Source of the DNA: Chryseobacterium paridis
GTDB lineage: Bacteria; Bacteroidota; Bacteroidia; Flavobacteriales; Weeksellaceae
Direction: 5' to 3'
Assembly (NCBI RefSeq): GCF_016595215.1
Contig: NZ_JAENHK010000010.1
Location: 496,001 to 560,000 of the forward strand
DNA length: 64,000 nucleotides
Shown here: one piece after another, positions 8,251-15,354 of the stretch
Layout: the number at the start of each line of letters is the position of its first letter
Numbering within the stretch: the first letter of the stretch is position 1
Made by a program: the position numbers and the translations under genes
The notes under the pieces: generated by a model
The model's database searches: none
Seen by the model: the letters and a program-made list of their open reading frames with translations, nothing else
What the model was told of the DNA's origin: nothing

Positions 8251-10062
8251 ATGATGAAAAAGCTGGGAGTCATTTTTTTTCTTGGGGGTATTGTAGTAGC
8301 ACAGGGCCAGGAAAAATCTACAGATATTGAAACGATAGAAGTTCAGGGTAAATTTATCGCGACTCCATATAAAAATGCGAATCAGAATATCACTATAATT
8401 TCGAAAGAGGAAATACATAATTCTCCGGCCAAAAGCATTGATGAGATTCTACAGCAGGTTCCGGGAATGGATATCAGAAGGAGAGGAGCTAATGGTGTAC
8501 AGAGTGATATTGCTTTTCGCGGAAGTTCATTTGAGCAGGTTCTTTTGTTATTGAATGGAATCCGGATGAATGATTCACAAACCGGGCATAATTCCATGAA
8601 TATTCCTGTGAATCTTGAAGATGTAGAAAGAATAGAAATTGTAAAAGGTCCTGCAGCGAGAAGATTTGGACAAAATGCTTATGCGGGTGTTATTAATATC
8701 ATTACGAAAACAACTCCAGGCAAAAGGGTAAAAATAAGTGCAGAAGGAGGGGATTATGAAACATATGGTTTTGGACTCAATGCACAATTGGGAACTGAAA
8801 AGTTCTCCAATACCTTACAAGCTAATTCTACTACTTCTCAGGGATATATGCACAACACAGATTATGAAATAAGAAATGTGTTTTACCAGAATAGATTGGC
8901 TATTAAAAATGGTGATTTAAGACTGCAGGCTGGTTTTTCAGAGAAGAAATTCGGAGCAAATGGGTTTTACTCTTCTCCACAAGCTACAGAACAATATGAA
9001 GAGATGCAGGCTTCAATTGTAAGTTTAGCTCATCAGCAAACCTTTGGAAAGTTAAAACTTAATTCTAATGTGTACTGGAGAAGAGGTCAGGATATGTATG
9101 TATTTAATAGACAAAATCCTGGCATCTACAGAAATATGCACATTGGAAATAATGTGGGAGGTGAAGTTAATTCAAGCTATTCATGGGGATTAGGAACAAC
9201 AGGAGTTGGGGTAGAGCTAAGAAAAGAACTTCTGGCGAGTAATAATTTAGGAAATAGAAATCGCTTTGTATCACAAGTTTTTTTTGAACACCATTTTTCA
9301 TTATTGGATAAAAAGCTGAATATTACTCCAGGAATTTCCTGGGCTAATTATTCTAAGGAAGGAAATTTCTTTTATCCTGGTTTAGATGTGGGATATAACC
9401 TCGATTCAAATAATAAGGTCTATGGAAATATTGCAAGAGTTCACAGAGTTCCAACGTTCACTGATCTTTATTATAAAAGCCCAACAGAACAGGGAAACCC
9501 TGATTTACTTCCTGAAAATGCCGTTTCTACAGAAATAGGATATCAATATCAAAATAAAGGGTTGCTTGCTAAGGTAAGTGGGTTTATGAGGAATTCTAAT
9601 AACTCTATTGATTGGGTAAAGAAAACATTGGAAGATAAAGTTTGGTATGCTCAGAATGTCGGAAAAATAGATACAAAAGGTATTGAAGCAGAACTTGATC
9701 ACAGGTTATTTAACTGGTTGAAATACTCTGTTGGGTATACCTATATTGATACGAAATCCAAACAGTTAAATGATGTAGTTTCAAGGTTTGTTTTAGATAA
9801 TTTAAAACACCAGTTTATAGCAAAATTAGAGACGCGTTTCTTGCAGAATTTTACTAATGAACTGGTATATCGTTATAATGACAGAGTGAATCTTGGAAGT
9901 TATAATTTATTAGACGAGAAAATTAGTTTTGCTAAAAATGATTTTTCCGTTTATGTTTTAATCAACAATATTACGAATACGAAATATACTGAAACATTTG
10001 GCGTTCAGATGCCTAACAGATGGTTTCATATAGGATTCACTTACAATATTAATATTAAGTAA
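8251..10062 (+). CDS. TonB-dependent outer-membrane receptor
   Basis: This receptor imports a scarce nutrient across the outer membrane using TonB energy. The ATG at 8251 (or 8254), preceded by AAGGAT, gives a 603-residue protein with a signal peptide (MMKKLGVIFFLGGIVVAQGQ). An 18-codon extension beginning with TTG upstream is unlikely. A TonB-box-like IETIEVQG comes next. The plug domain contains SIDEILQQVPGMDIRRRG, DIAFRG and VERIEIVKGPAARRFG, and is followed by AYAGVINIITK and a 22-strand-type barrel that ends in aromatic residues (WFHIGFTYNIN). It is short for the family, like BtuB-type receptors, and lacks a carboxypeptidase-like N-terminal domain. The substrate is unknown; no cobalamin riboswitch or partner lipoprotein is seen. 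Confidence 0.9.
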   Translation: MMKKLGVIFFLGGIVVAQGQEKSTDIETIEVQGKFIATPYKNANQNITIISKEEIHNSPAKSIDEILQQVPGMDIRRRGANGVQSDIAFRGSSFEQVLLLLNGIRMNDSQTGHNSMNIPVNLEDVERIEIVKGPAARRFGQNAYAGVINIITKTTPGKRVKISAEGGDYETYGFGLNAQLGTEKFSNTLQANSTTSQGYMHNTDYEIRNVFYQNRLAIKNGDLRLQAGFSEKKFGANGFYSSPQATEQYEEMQASIVSLAHQQTFGKLKLNSNVYWRRGQDMYVFNRQNPGIYRNMHIGNNVGGEVNSSYSWGLGTTGVGVELRKELLASNNLGNRNRFVSQVFFEHHFSLLDKKLNITPGISWANYSKEGNFFYPGLDVGYNLDSNNKVYGNIARVHRVPTFTDLYYKSPTEQGNPDLLPENAVSTEIGYQYQNKGLLAKVSGFMRNSNNSIDWVKKTLEDKVWYAQNVGKIDTKGIEAELDHRLFNWLKYSVGYTYIDTKSKQLNDVVSRFVLDNLKHQFIAKLETRFLQNFTNELVYRYNDRVNLGSYNLLDEKISFAKNDFSVYVLINNITNTKYTETFGVQMPNRWFHIGFTYNINIK

Positions 10063-10092
10063 ACTTAATATTAAGGGGTGGTTAATTAATTT

Positions 10093-10100
10093 TACTTTTG
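10093..10100 (+). promoter_or_regulatory. -7 promoter element of the DUF2490 gene
   Basis: TACTTTTG matches the Bacteroidota -7 consensus TAnnTTTG. TTA sits 19 bases upstream in place of TTG. The start codon is only 14 bases further on, so the untranslated leader would be very short. Confidence 0.5.
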
Positions 10101-10114
10101 CAGAAATTTTTTAG

Positions 10115-10831
10115 ATGAAACTTTTTTTAGGTTTAAGCTTATTTTGTAGTATTATATTTATAAAAGCACAAGAGCATATTTCAAGCTTTAATGCCGTAAC
10201 CCTCACCTATAAATTTCATCCAAAATTTTTCCTTTATGCGGAAGGACAGCTCCGCGGTAATGAAGATTATACCTATCCTGATTATTATGAGATAAAAGGG
10301 GGAGTAGGATATAATTTAACAAAGAATCATAAACCATTTATCGGTCTTGGGAGATATGTGAATTATAAATCTAAAAGCTTAAGCAGAGAAGAATTCAGGG
10401 TATGGCTTCAGGATGTTATTGACATCAAGAAAGGTATTGTAAAGTTTGAAAATCGTTTCCGCGCAGAAAAGAGCTGGTTCTATGAACCTAAAACGGACAA
10501 TACATCACAGAGAATGCGTTATCGTTATCGTTTGAATGTGAGTGTACCTTTGAATGCTAAAACTATTGAGAAAGGAACTGTATTCGCAAATGCTTATGAT
10601 GAAATGTTTCTAGTAAGTCCAATGAAGCCTACTTTTGCAAGAAACAGGGTTTATGGTGGATTTGGTTACCAAATAGACGAATATTTCGGTGTCCTGTGTG
10701 GTTACCTTTGGCAAAGAGAATTTGAAGCTGCGGGAAATAAAAATCTACACTTTATTTATCTGGCATTAAACATCAATATCGATGGCACAGATCATCATAC
10801 AAAAACATTCGATTTCCCGGGAGCGGATTAA
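10115..10831 (+). CDS. DUF2490 domain outer-membrane-type protein
   Basis: The 238-residue protein has a signal peptide (MKLFLGLSLFCSIIFIKAQE) and the DUF2490 pattern: YKFHPKFFLYAEGQLRG, GGVGYNLTKNHKPFIGLGRY and a late GGFGYQIDEYFGV strand. Alternating beta strands rich in Tyr, Phe and Arg suggest a small outer-membrane barrel. The family has no known function. It follows the TonB receptor gene by 52 bases but has its own -7 element. Its last four bases overlap the end of the convergent HD-domain gene. Confidence 0.8.
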   Translation: MKLFLGLSLFCSIIFIKAQEHISSFNAVTLTYKFHPKFFLYAEGQLRGNEDYTYPDYYEIKGGVGYNLTKNHKPFIGLGRYVNYKSKSLSREEFRVWLQDVIDIKKGIVKFENRFRAEKSWFYEPKTDNTSQRMRYRYRLNVSVPLNAKTIEKGTVFANAYDEMFLVSPMKPTFARNRVYGGFGYQIDEYFGVLCGYLWQREFEAAGNKNLHFIYLALNINIDGTDHHTKTFDFPGAD

Positions 10832-11274
10832 TATTTCTCAATCAGGTAATGATATGCTTTAAGGTATTTGTTAAATCTTTTTATGTCTTTCGGTGTCAGT
10901 TCTCTGTTTACACGGCGTAAATCCATATTATCACGGAGATCATTTAATTTTACGGCAACAGCAAGCGGAGATCTTTCCGTTCTTTTGATGAAATCATCAT
11001 ATTCTTCTTCGGGATCAAATTTCGTCAGACAGCTGATTGCAAATAATACATACTCCGGAAAACCTTCATTCCTAAGATAATCAAGACTAAATTCTGAAGG
11101 ATGATCTTCTACCACATCATGTAAGGCACCTACAATTTTTTCATCCATTGTTTTACCATATTCCATTACACGCATTACATGGGCAATGTATGGAGCATGG
11201 TATTTATCGGTCTGGCCTTTATGTGCTTTATCAGCAATCTTTATAGCTCTATGTAAAAGTTCTTCTTTAGTCAT
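10828..11274 (-). CDS. Small HD-domain phosphohydrolase (RelA/SpoT hydrolase-like)
   Basis: This 148-residue stand-alone HD-superfamily enzyme has the metal-binding pattern AHVMRVMEY, then ALHDVVEDHP (the HD pair), then VKLNDLRDNMD, in the order seen in the ppGpp hydrolase domain of SpoT and in small Mesh1-like enzymes. HKGQTDKYHAPYIAHV near the N-terminus matches the substrate-binding start of those proteins. Hydrolysis of ppGpp or a similar nucleotide is therefore plausible but not shown, since many small HD proteins act on other phosphoesters. There is no synthetase or regulatory domain. Confidence 0.75.
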   Translation of the reverse strand: MTKEELLHRAIKIADKAHKGQTDKYHAPYIAHVMRVMEYGKTMDEKIVGALHDVVEDHPSEFSLDYLRNEGFPEYVLFAISCLTKFDPEEEYDDFIKRTERSPLAVAVKLNDLRDNMDLRRVNRELTPKDIKRFNKYLKAYHYLIEKY

Positions 11275-11354
11275 TTTTTTAAGAAAAGATTCAGTGCAAA
11301 AATAGAAAATGCCTTAAATAAATAAGACATTTCCCTTAATTATTTTGGATTATT

Positions 11355-11690
11355 TTATCCATTCGTTTCATCTTCAATAGATGCTATCGGTGCATTGTTT
11401 TTTACTGATTCTATTCCGTTTTCCATTCCGTTTTCAGATTCATACATCTGGCTGGTTCCGATGATCTGACCGTTTCCTGCTTTTAGGTTGAAATAAGACT
11501 TTTCATTCGTTGAAGTTTTTCTTTCGAATTTCGAATCGTCTTTAGAGTTTATTCTTACAGATTCAATACCGTTTTCACATCCGGATTTTGAGTTGTATCC
11601 TTGGCTTGTCAAGATAACCTGACCATTTCCTGCCTTAAGATTAAACTGATAATCTCCGTTTGTTCTTTTAGAAATAACAAATTTTCCCAT
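11355..11690 (-). CDS. DUF1508 (YegP-like) protein with two repeats
   Basis: The 111-residue protein consists of two copies of the DUF1508 unit: KRTNGDYQFNLKAGNGQVIL with SQGYNSKSGCENGIESV, and KSYFNLKAGNGQIIGTS with MYESENGMENGIESV. Each unit is a small beta-sheet seen across many bacteria, and the E. coli relative is YegP. The biochemical function is unknown. There is no signal peptide, so a cytoplasmic location is expected. It is transcribed alone, 113 bases beyond the terminator region of the fad operon. Confidence 0.85.
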   Translation of the reverse strand: MGKFVISKRTNGDYQFNLKAGNGQVILTSQGYNSKSGCENGIESVRINSKDDSKFERKTSTNEKSYFNLKAGNGQIIGTSQMYESENGMENGIESVKNNAPIASIEDETNG

Positions 11691-11752
11691 AGTTTGAATG
11701 TTTTATGATTTTGTTTATGTTTTTTAAATTTAAAAAAAAATTGCAAAATAAA

Positions 11753-11778
11753 AAAGCGCTTCAGACCTGAAGCGCTTT
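11753..11778. terminator. Terminator of the fad operon
   Basis: A 12-bp stem (AAAGCGCTTCAG / CTGAAGCGCTTT) with a two-base centre is flanked by A and T runs. It lies 26 bases beyond the stop of fadE on the minus strand and upstream of the DUF1508 gene, so it closes the beta-oxidation operon. Confidence 0.8.
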
Positions 11779-11803
11779 AAACATCAAAATTATTTTAGAA
11801 ATA

Positions 11804-13594
11804 CTAATAACTTCCTTTATCAATGTAATGAGCAGCAACTTTTTCAGTTAATGCTACTACATTAGGATGATTAGTGTATTTTGTGAATCTTCTTAATCCT
11901 GAAAGCATCATTCTTTGTTCATCTCCCTCAGCAAAAGAAACGATTCCTTCTTTAGCTGCTACAATGATTTTTTCAACTGCTTTATAAAGATTAAGCTGAG
12001 CCATAGCTGCTTCTACTGAATCAGGAGCAAAATGCTTTTCAGTTCTTAATATAGTAGATTCAGCCATATAGATCTGATTAAGGATCTCAGAAGCGTTTAA
12101 CAACAAATGTTGTTGCTTTTCAATATCCATCATATACTTTTGAAGAGCAGCACCAGAAACCATTAAAAATACCTTTTTAAGGTTAGCTATAATTGCTTTT
12201 TCTTCACTCATGAATTCAGAATAATCAGGAACATCAAATGAAGGGATACCCATCAATTCTTTGCTGATTGCCATTGCCGGAGATAATAGATCTAATTCTC
12301 CTTTCATAGCTCTCTTGATTAACATTCCTACTGCCAACAATCTGTTGATTTCGTTTGTTCCTTCATAAATTCTTGAAATTCTTGAATCTCTCCAAGCTGC
12401 TTCCATTGGTGTTTCCTCAGAGAATCCCATACCACCGTAAACCTGAATTCCTTCATCAGCTGTGTGTTGAGCCAAATCTGAAACGAAAACTTTAAGGATT
12501 GAGCATTCTACTGCAAATTCTTCAACACCTTTTAATTCTGCTGCCTGATGATCCAATCCTCCTGCAACTAATTCATCAATTTTATCCTGGATATCTTTAG
12601 CAGCTCTGTAAGAACCAGATTCGCTTACGAATACTCCTGTTGCCATTTCAGCAAGTTTCTTTCTGATCGCTCCAAAAGTAGAAATAGAAACTCCAAATTG
12701 CTTTCTCTCATTAGCATATTGAAGAGAATGGTTGGTAATTCTTCTCTGAGCATCCAGACACGCTGCAGCCAATTTAATACGCCCAACATTTAAAGCGTTT
12801 AATGCGATCTTAAATCCATTGTTTCTTTCTCCTAAAAGATTTTCAACAGGAATTTTCATATCATTGAAGAAAACCTGACGGGTAGAAGAGGCACGGATAC
12901 CTAATTTATGTTCTTCTTCTCCGAAAGTTAAGCTTTCAGGGTTTTCAAGTTCAGAACGATTGATTACGAAACCTGTAATGTTCTTATCATCATCAATTTT
13001 TGCAAATAATGTGAATGTATCTGCAAAACCTGCATTAGATATCCACATTTTCTGTCCATTGATGATATAATGTTTTCCATCTTCAGACAGCTTAGCTCTT
13101 GTCTTTCCTGAGTTAGCATCAGAACCGGCATCAGGTTCTGTTAAGCAATAAGCACCAAATTTAGTACCTGTTGCTAGATCCGGAAGATATTTTTTCTTTT
13201 GCTCTTCAGTTCCATAAAGAACGATTGGCAATGTTCCAATTCCGGTATGTGCTCCATATGCTGTAGCCAACGAACCTGTTACTCCTGAAATATAATCACA
13301 AGCCAACATAGTTGTTACAAAGCCCATTCCTAAACCACCGTACTCTTCAGGCACAGCAATTCCCAACATTCCCATATCTCCAAGCTTACGCATAGTCTCT
13401 TCTGTAAATGCATAATCTTTCTTTTCAAAACGTTCTTTTTGTGGAACAACTTCTCTGTCTATAAATTCTTTTGCAGAATCACGAAGCATTTTTTGCTCCT
13501 CATTCAGTTCTTCTAAAGAGAAAATCTCATTAGCAGGAATTTCTTTAATTAAAAACTCACCACCTTTTCGTGTTTTATTAAGTGTATCACTCAT
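11804..13594 (-). CDS. fadE: Acyl-CoA dehydrogenase (FadE type)
   Basis: This flavoenzyme introduces the first double bond in beta-oxidation. The 596-residue length matches the long Bacillus FadE-type enzymes rather than the roughly 380-residue short ones. Visible landmarks are the EEQKMLRDSAKEFIDREVVP N-terminal helix, the flavin/substrate loop AYCLTEPDAGSDA, KMWISNAG, the helix RKQFG, and QVYGGMGF followed by RIYEGTNEINR with the catalytic-region Glu. An additional C-terminal helical segment of about 150 residues is present, as in long-chain enzymes. It is the last gene of the operon, 113 bases after fadA. The order fadN-fadA-fadE is the same as in Bacillus subtilis. Confidence 0.93.
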   Translation of the reverse strand: MSDTLNKTRKGGEFLIKEIPANEIFSLEELNEEQKMLRDSAKEFIDREVVPQKERFEKKDYAFTEETMRKLGDMGMLGIAVPEEYGGLGMGFVTTMLACDYISGVTGSLATAYGAHTGIGTLPIVLYGTEEQKKKYLPDLATGTKFGAYCLTEPDAGSDANSGKTRAKLSEDGKHYIINGQKMWISNAGFADTFTLFAKIDDDKNITGFVINRSELENPESLTFGEEEHKLGIRASSTRQVFFNDMKIPVENLLGERNNGFKIALNALNVGRIKLAAACLDAQRRITNHSLQYANERKQFGVSISTFGAIRKKLAEMATGVFVSESGSYRAAKDIQDKIDELVAGGLDHQAAELKGVEEFAVECSILKVFVSDLAQHTADEGIQVYGGMGFSEETPMEAAWRDSRISRIYEGTNEINRLLAVGMLIKRAMKGELDLLSPAMAISKELMGIPSFDVPDYSEFMSEEKAIIANLKKVFLMVSGAALQKYMMDIEKQQHLLLNASEILNQIYMAESTILRTEKHFAPDSVEAAMAQLNLYKAVEKIIVAAKEGIVSFAEGDEQRMMLSGLRRFTKYTNHPNVVALTEKVAAHYIDKGSY

Positions 13595-13707
13595 TGTTTT
13601 TTATGTTTTTTAGATTGATTATTTGTATTAAAGTATTCATGTAAAATGTATTTATGAGGTTTTACTTTGTCATGAATACATTCTACGTAAATACGTCAGT
13701 ACATTTT

Positions 13708-14886
13708 TTAAAGTAGCTCGAAAATAGAAGCAGCTCCCTGACCTGTTCCTACACACATAGAAACCATTCCGTATTTGTTTCCGCGTTTTCTCATTTCGTC
13801 AAGAAGTTGGACTGTTAATTTTGTTCCTGTACATCCAAGTGGGTGACCAAGAGCGATAGCACCTCCGTTTACATTTAGAATATCTGGATTTAACCCTAAT
13901 TCTTTTTTGATAGCAACAGATTGTGACGCGAAAGCTTCGTTTAGCTCAATCAGGTCGATGTCTTTTAATTCTAATCCGGCTTGCTTTAATGCTTTTGGAA
14001 TGGCATAAATAGGTCCCATTCCCATGATTCTTGGTTCAAGTCCGGCAGCTGCATAAGCAACCAATCTGGCTTCAGGCTCTAAACCTAATTCCTTAACCAT
14101 TTCTTCACTCATTACAATAACGAAGGCAGCACCGTCACTCATTTGAGAAGAGTTCCCAGCTGTTACGCTTCCGCCGTTAGCGAATACAGGTCTTAATTTT
14201 GCTAATCCTTCAAGACTGGTATCTTTTCTTGGACCTTCATCTACAGAGAAATCGAATTTCTTCGTCTGCATTTTCTGGTTTTCGTCTAAGAAATTATATT
14301 CTACAGGAATTGAAACGATCTGATTGGCGAATTTCCCCTCAGCATTAGCTTTTAATGCCTTTTGATGAGATTCGAATGCAAACTGATCCTGTTCTTCTCT
14401 TGAAATATTATATTGTTTTGCAACTTCTTCTGCTGTATAGCCCATTCCCCAATAATAATCAGGATTGGTCTTTGCAATATCTGTTTCAGGAACCGGCTTA
14501 TAACCACCCATCGGTATATACGACATAGATTCTGTTCCTCCTGCAATAATACAATCAGCCATTCCAGCCTGAATTTTTGCGGAAGCAATAGCAATAGCTT
14601 CACTTCCTGATGCACAGTATCTGTTTACCGTAACTCCAGGAACTTTGTCTGTATTCAATCCCATTAAAGAGATCAAACGAGCCACATTTAAACCTTGCTC
14701 TGCTTCAGGCATTGCATTTCCTACGATAAGGTCATCAATTCTGTTTTTATCCAATTGCGGAACTTCAGCCATTAATTTTTCAATAACTGTAGCTGCCATT
14801 ACGTCGGGACGAGTAAAGCGAAGAGAACCTTTTGGTGCTTTTCCTACTGCTGTTCTGTATCCTTTTATTATATATGCTTGTTTCAT
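13708..14886 (-). CDS. fadA: Acetyl-CoA acyltransferase (3-ketoacyl-CoA thiolase)
   Basis: This enzyme cleaves 3-ketoacyl-CoA to acetyl-CoA and a shortened acyl-CoA, the last step of a beta-oxidation round. At 392 residues it has the full thiolase fold. The nucleophile is Cys91 in NRYCASGSEAIAIA, the general-base region is GGAIALGHPLGCTG (His348), and the second active Cys is Cys378 in SMCVGTGQGAA. It lies between the four-helix-bundle gene and fadE on one transcript. A biosynthetic acetoacetyl-CoA thiolase would look similar, but the neighbours make degradation the better assignment. Confidence 0.95.
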   Translation of the reverse strand: MKQAYIIKGYRTAVGKAPKGSLRFTRPDVMAATVIEKLMAEVPQLDKNRIDDLIVGNAMPEAEQGLNVARLISLMGLNTDKVPGVTVNRYCASGSEAIAIASAKIQAGMADCIIAGGTESMSYIPMGGYKPVPETDIAKTNPDYYWGMGYTAEEVAKQYNISREEQDQFAFESHQKALKANAEGKFANQIVSIPVEYNFLDENQKMQTKKFDFSVDEGPRKDTSLEGLAKLRPVFANGGSVTAGNSSQMSDGAAFVIVMSEEMVKELGLEPEARLVAYAAAGLEPRIMGMGPIYAIPKALKQAGLELKDIDLIELNEAFASQSVAIKKELGLNPDILNVNGGAIALGHPLGCTGTKLTVQLLDEMRKRGNKYGMVSMCVGTGQGAASIFELL

Positions 14887-14889
14887 TTT

Positions 14890-14925
14890 AGATTAGAGAT
14901 TTTAAGACAAGAGATGTGAGACTCT
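14890..14925. repeat. AGACTTGAGA-like repeat, left flank of the S23-like gene
   Basis: The gap between fadA and the four-helix-bundle gene contains TTAGATTAGAGA, AAGACAAGAGA and GTGAGACTCTTG, degenerate copies of the unit found on the other side of the gene (15321-15354). Confidence 0.4.
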
Positions 14926-14932
14926 TGCCTGT

Positions 14933-15295
14933 TTAAATAATTTTTTTCTTAATATTTTCTTTAAAAACATAAATCATTTTTTGAACTTCATCAATTTTGT
15001 TTTGTAAAGGTTGATTTATTTCATCTGAAATAAAATTCAATTTCTCACAAAGTATAAGTTGAGTTTGTAGTTCGTAAGAAGAACCATATGCAATATTTAA
15101 AAAATAATAAAACTCTTTTTCTCTTTCTCTTCCTGCTCCTTCAGCTATATTAGAAGAAATTGAGACCACGGCTCTTTTAATTTGTGAAGAAAGTCCATAT
15201 TTCTCATCATTTGGCATACTAGCTAATGCTTTATAGACATCAACACACAAATTAATTGATTCATTCCAGATTTTCAATTTTTTAATATTGTGCAT
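14933..15295 (-). CDS. Four-helix-bundle protein (S23 / 23S rRNA intervening-sequence family)
   Basis: The 120-residue protein shows the family pattern from start to end: KKLKIWNESINLCVDVY, GLSSQIKRAVVSISSNIAEGAGR, FYYFLNIAYGSSYELQTQL and a last helix with VQKMIYVFKENI. Such proteins were first found inside 23S rRNA intervening sequences but are also common as free genes in Bacteroidota. They form pentameric four-helix bundles, and their function is unknown. Here the gene lies on the coding strand between fadN and fadA, flanked on both sides by AGACTTGAGA-type repeats. This suggests a late insertion into the operon that preserved transcription. No rRNA is present nearby. Confidence 0.9.
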   Translation of the reverse strand: MHNIKKLKIWNESINLCVDVYKALASMPNDEKYGLSSQIKRAVVSISSNIAEGAGREREKEFYYFLNIAYGSSYELQTQLILCEKLNFISDEINQPLQNKIDEVQKMIYVFKENIKKKII

Positions 15296-15320
15296 GATTT
15301 ATAATCAGATTTATTTTTTA

Positions 15321-15354
15321 TCTCTTAGTCTCAAGTCTTATTGTCTCAAGTCTA
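15321..15354. repeat. Tandem AGACTTGAGA repeat overlapping the fadN stop
   Basis: Two tandem units of GTCTCAAGTCTtA/a (15328-15342 and 15343-15354) are preceded by TCTCTTA. The second copy includes the fadN stop codon. Together with the left-flank copies, they bracket the S23-like gene. Confidence 0.55.

Noticed and set aside
14933..15295. Possible 23S rRNA intervening sequence because of the S23-type gene
   Set aside because: There is no rRNA on either side. The gene is a free copy inside a protein-coding operon.
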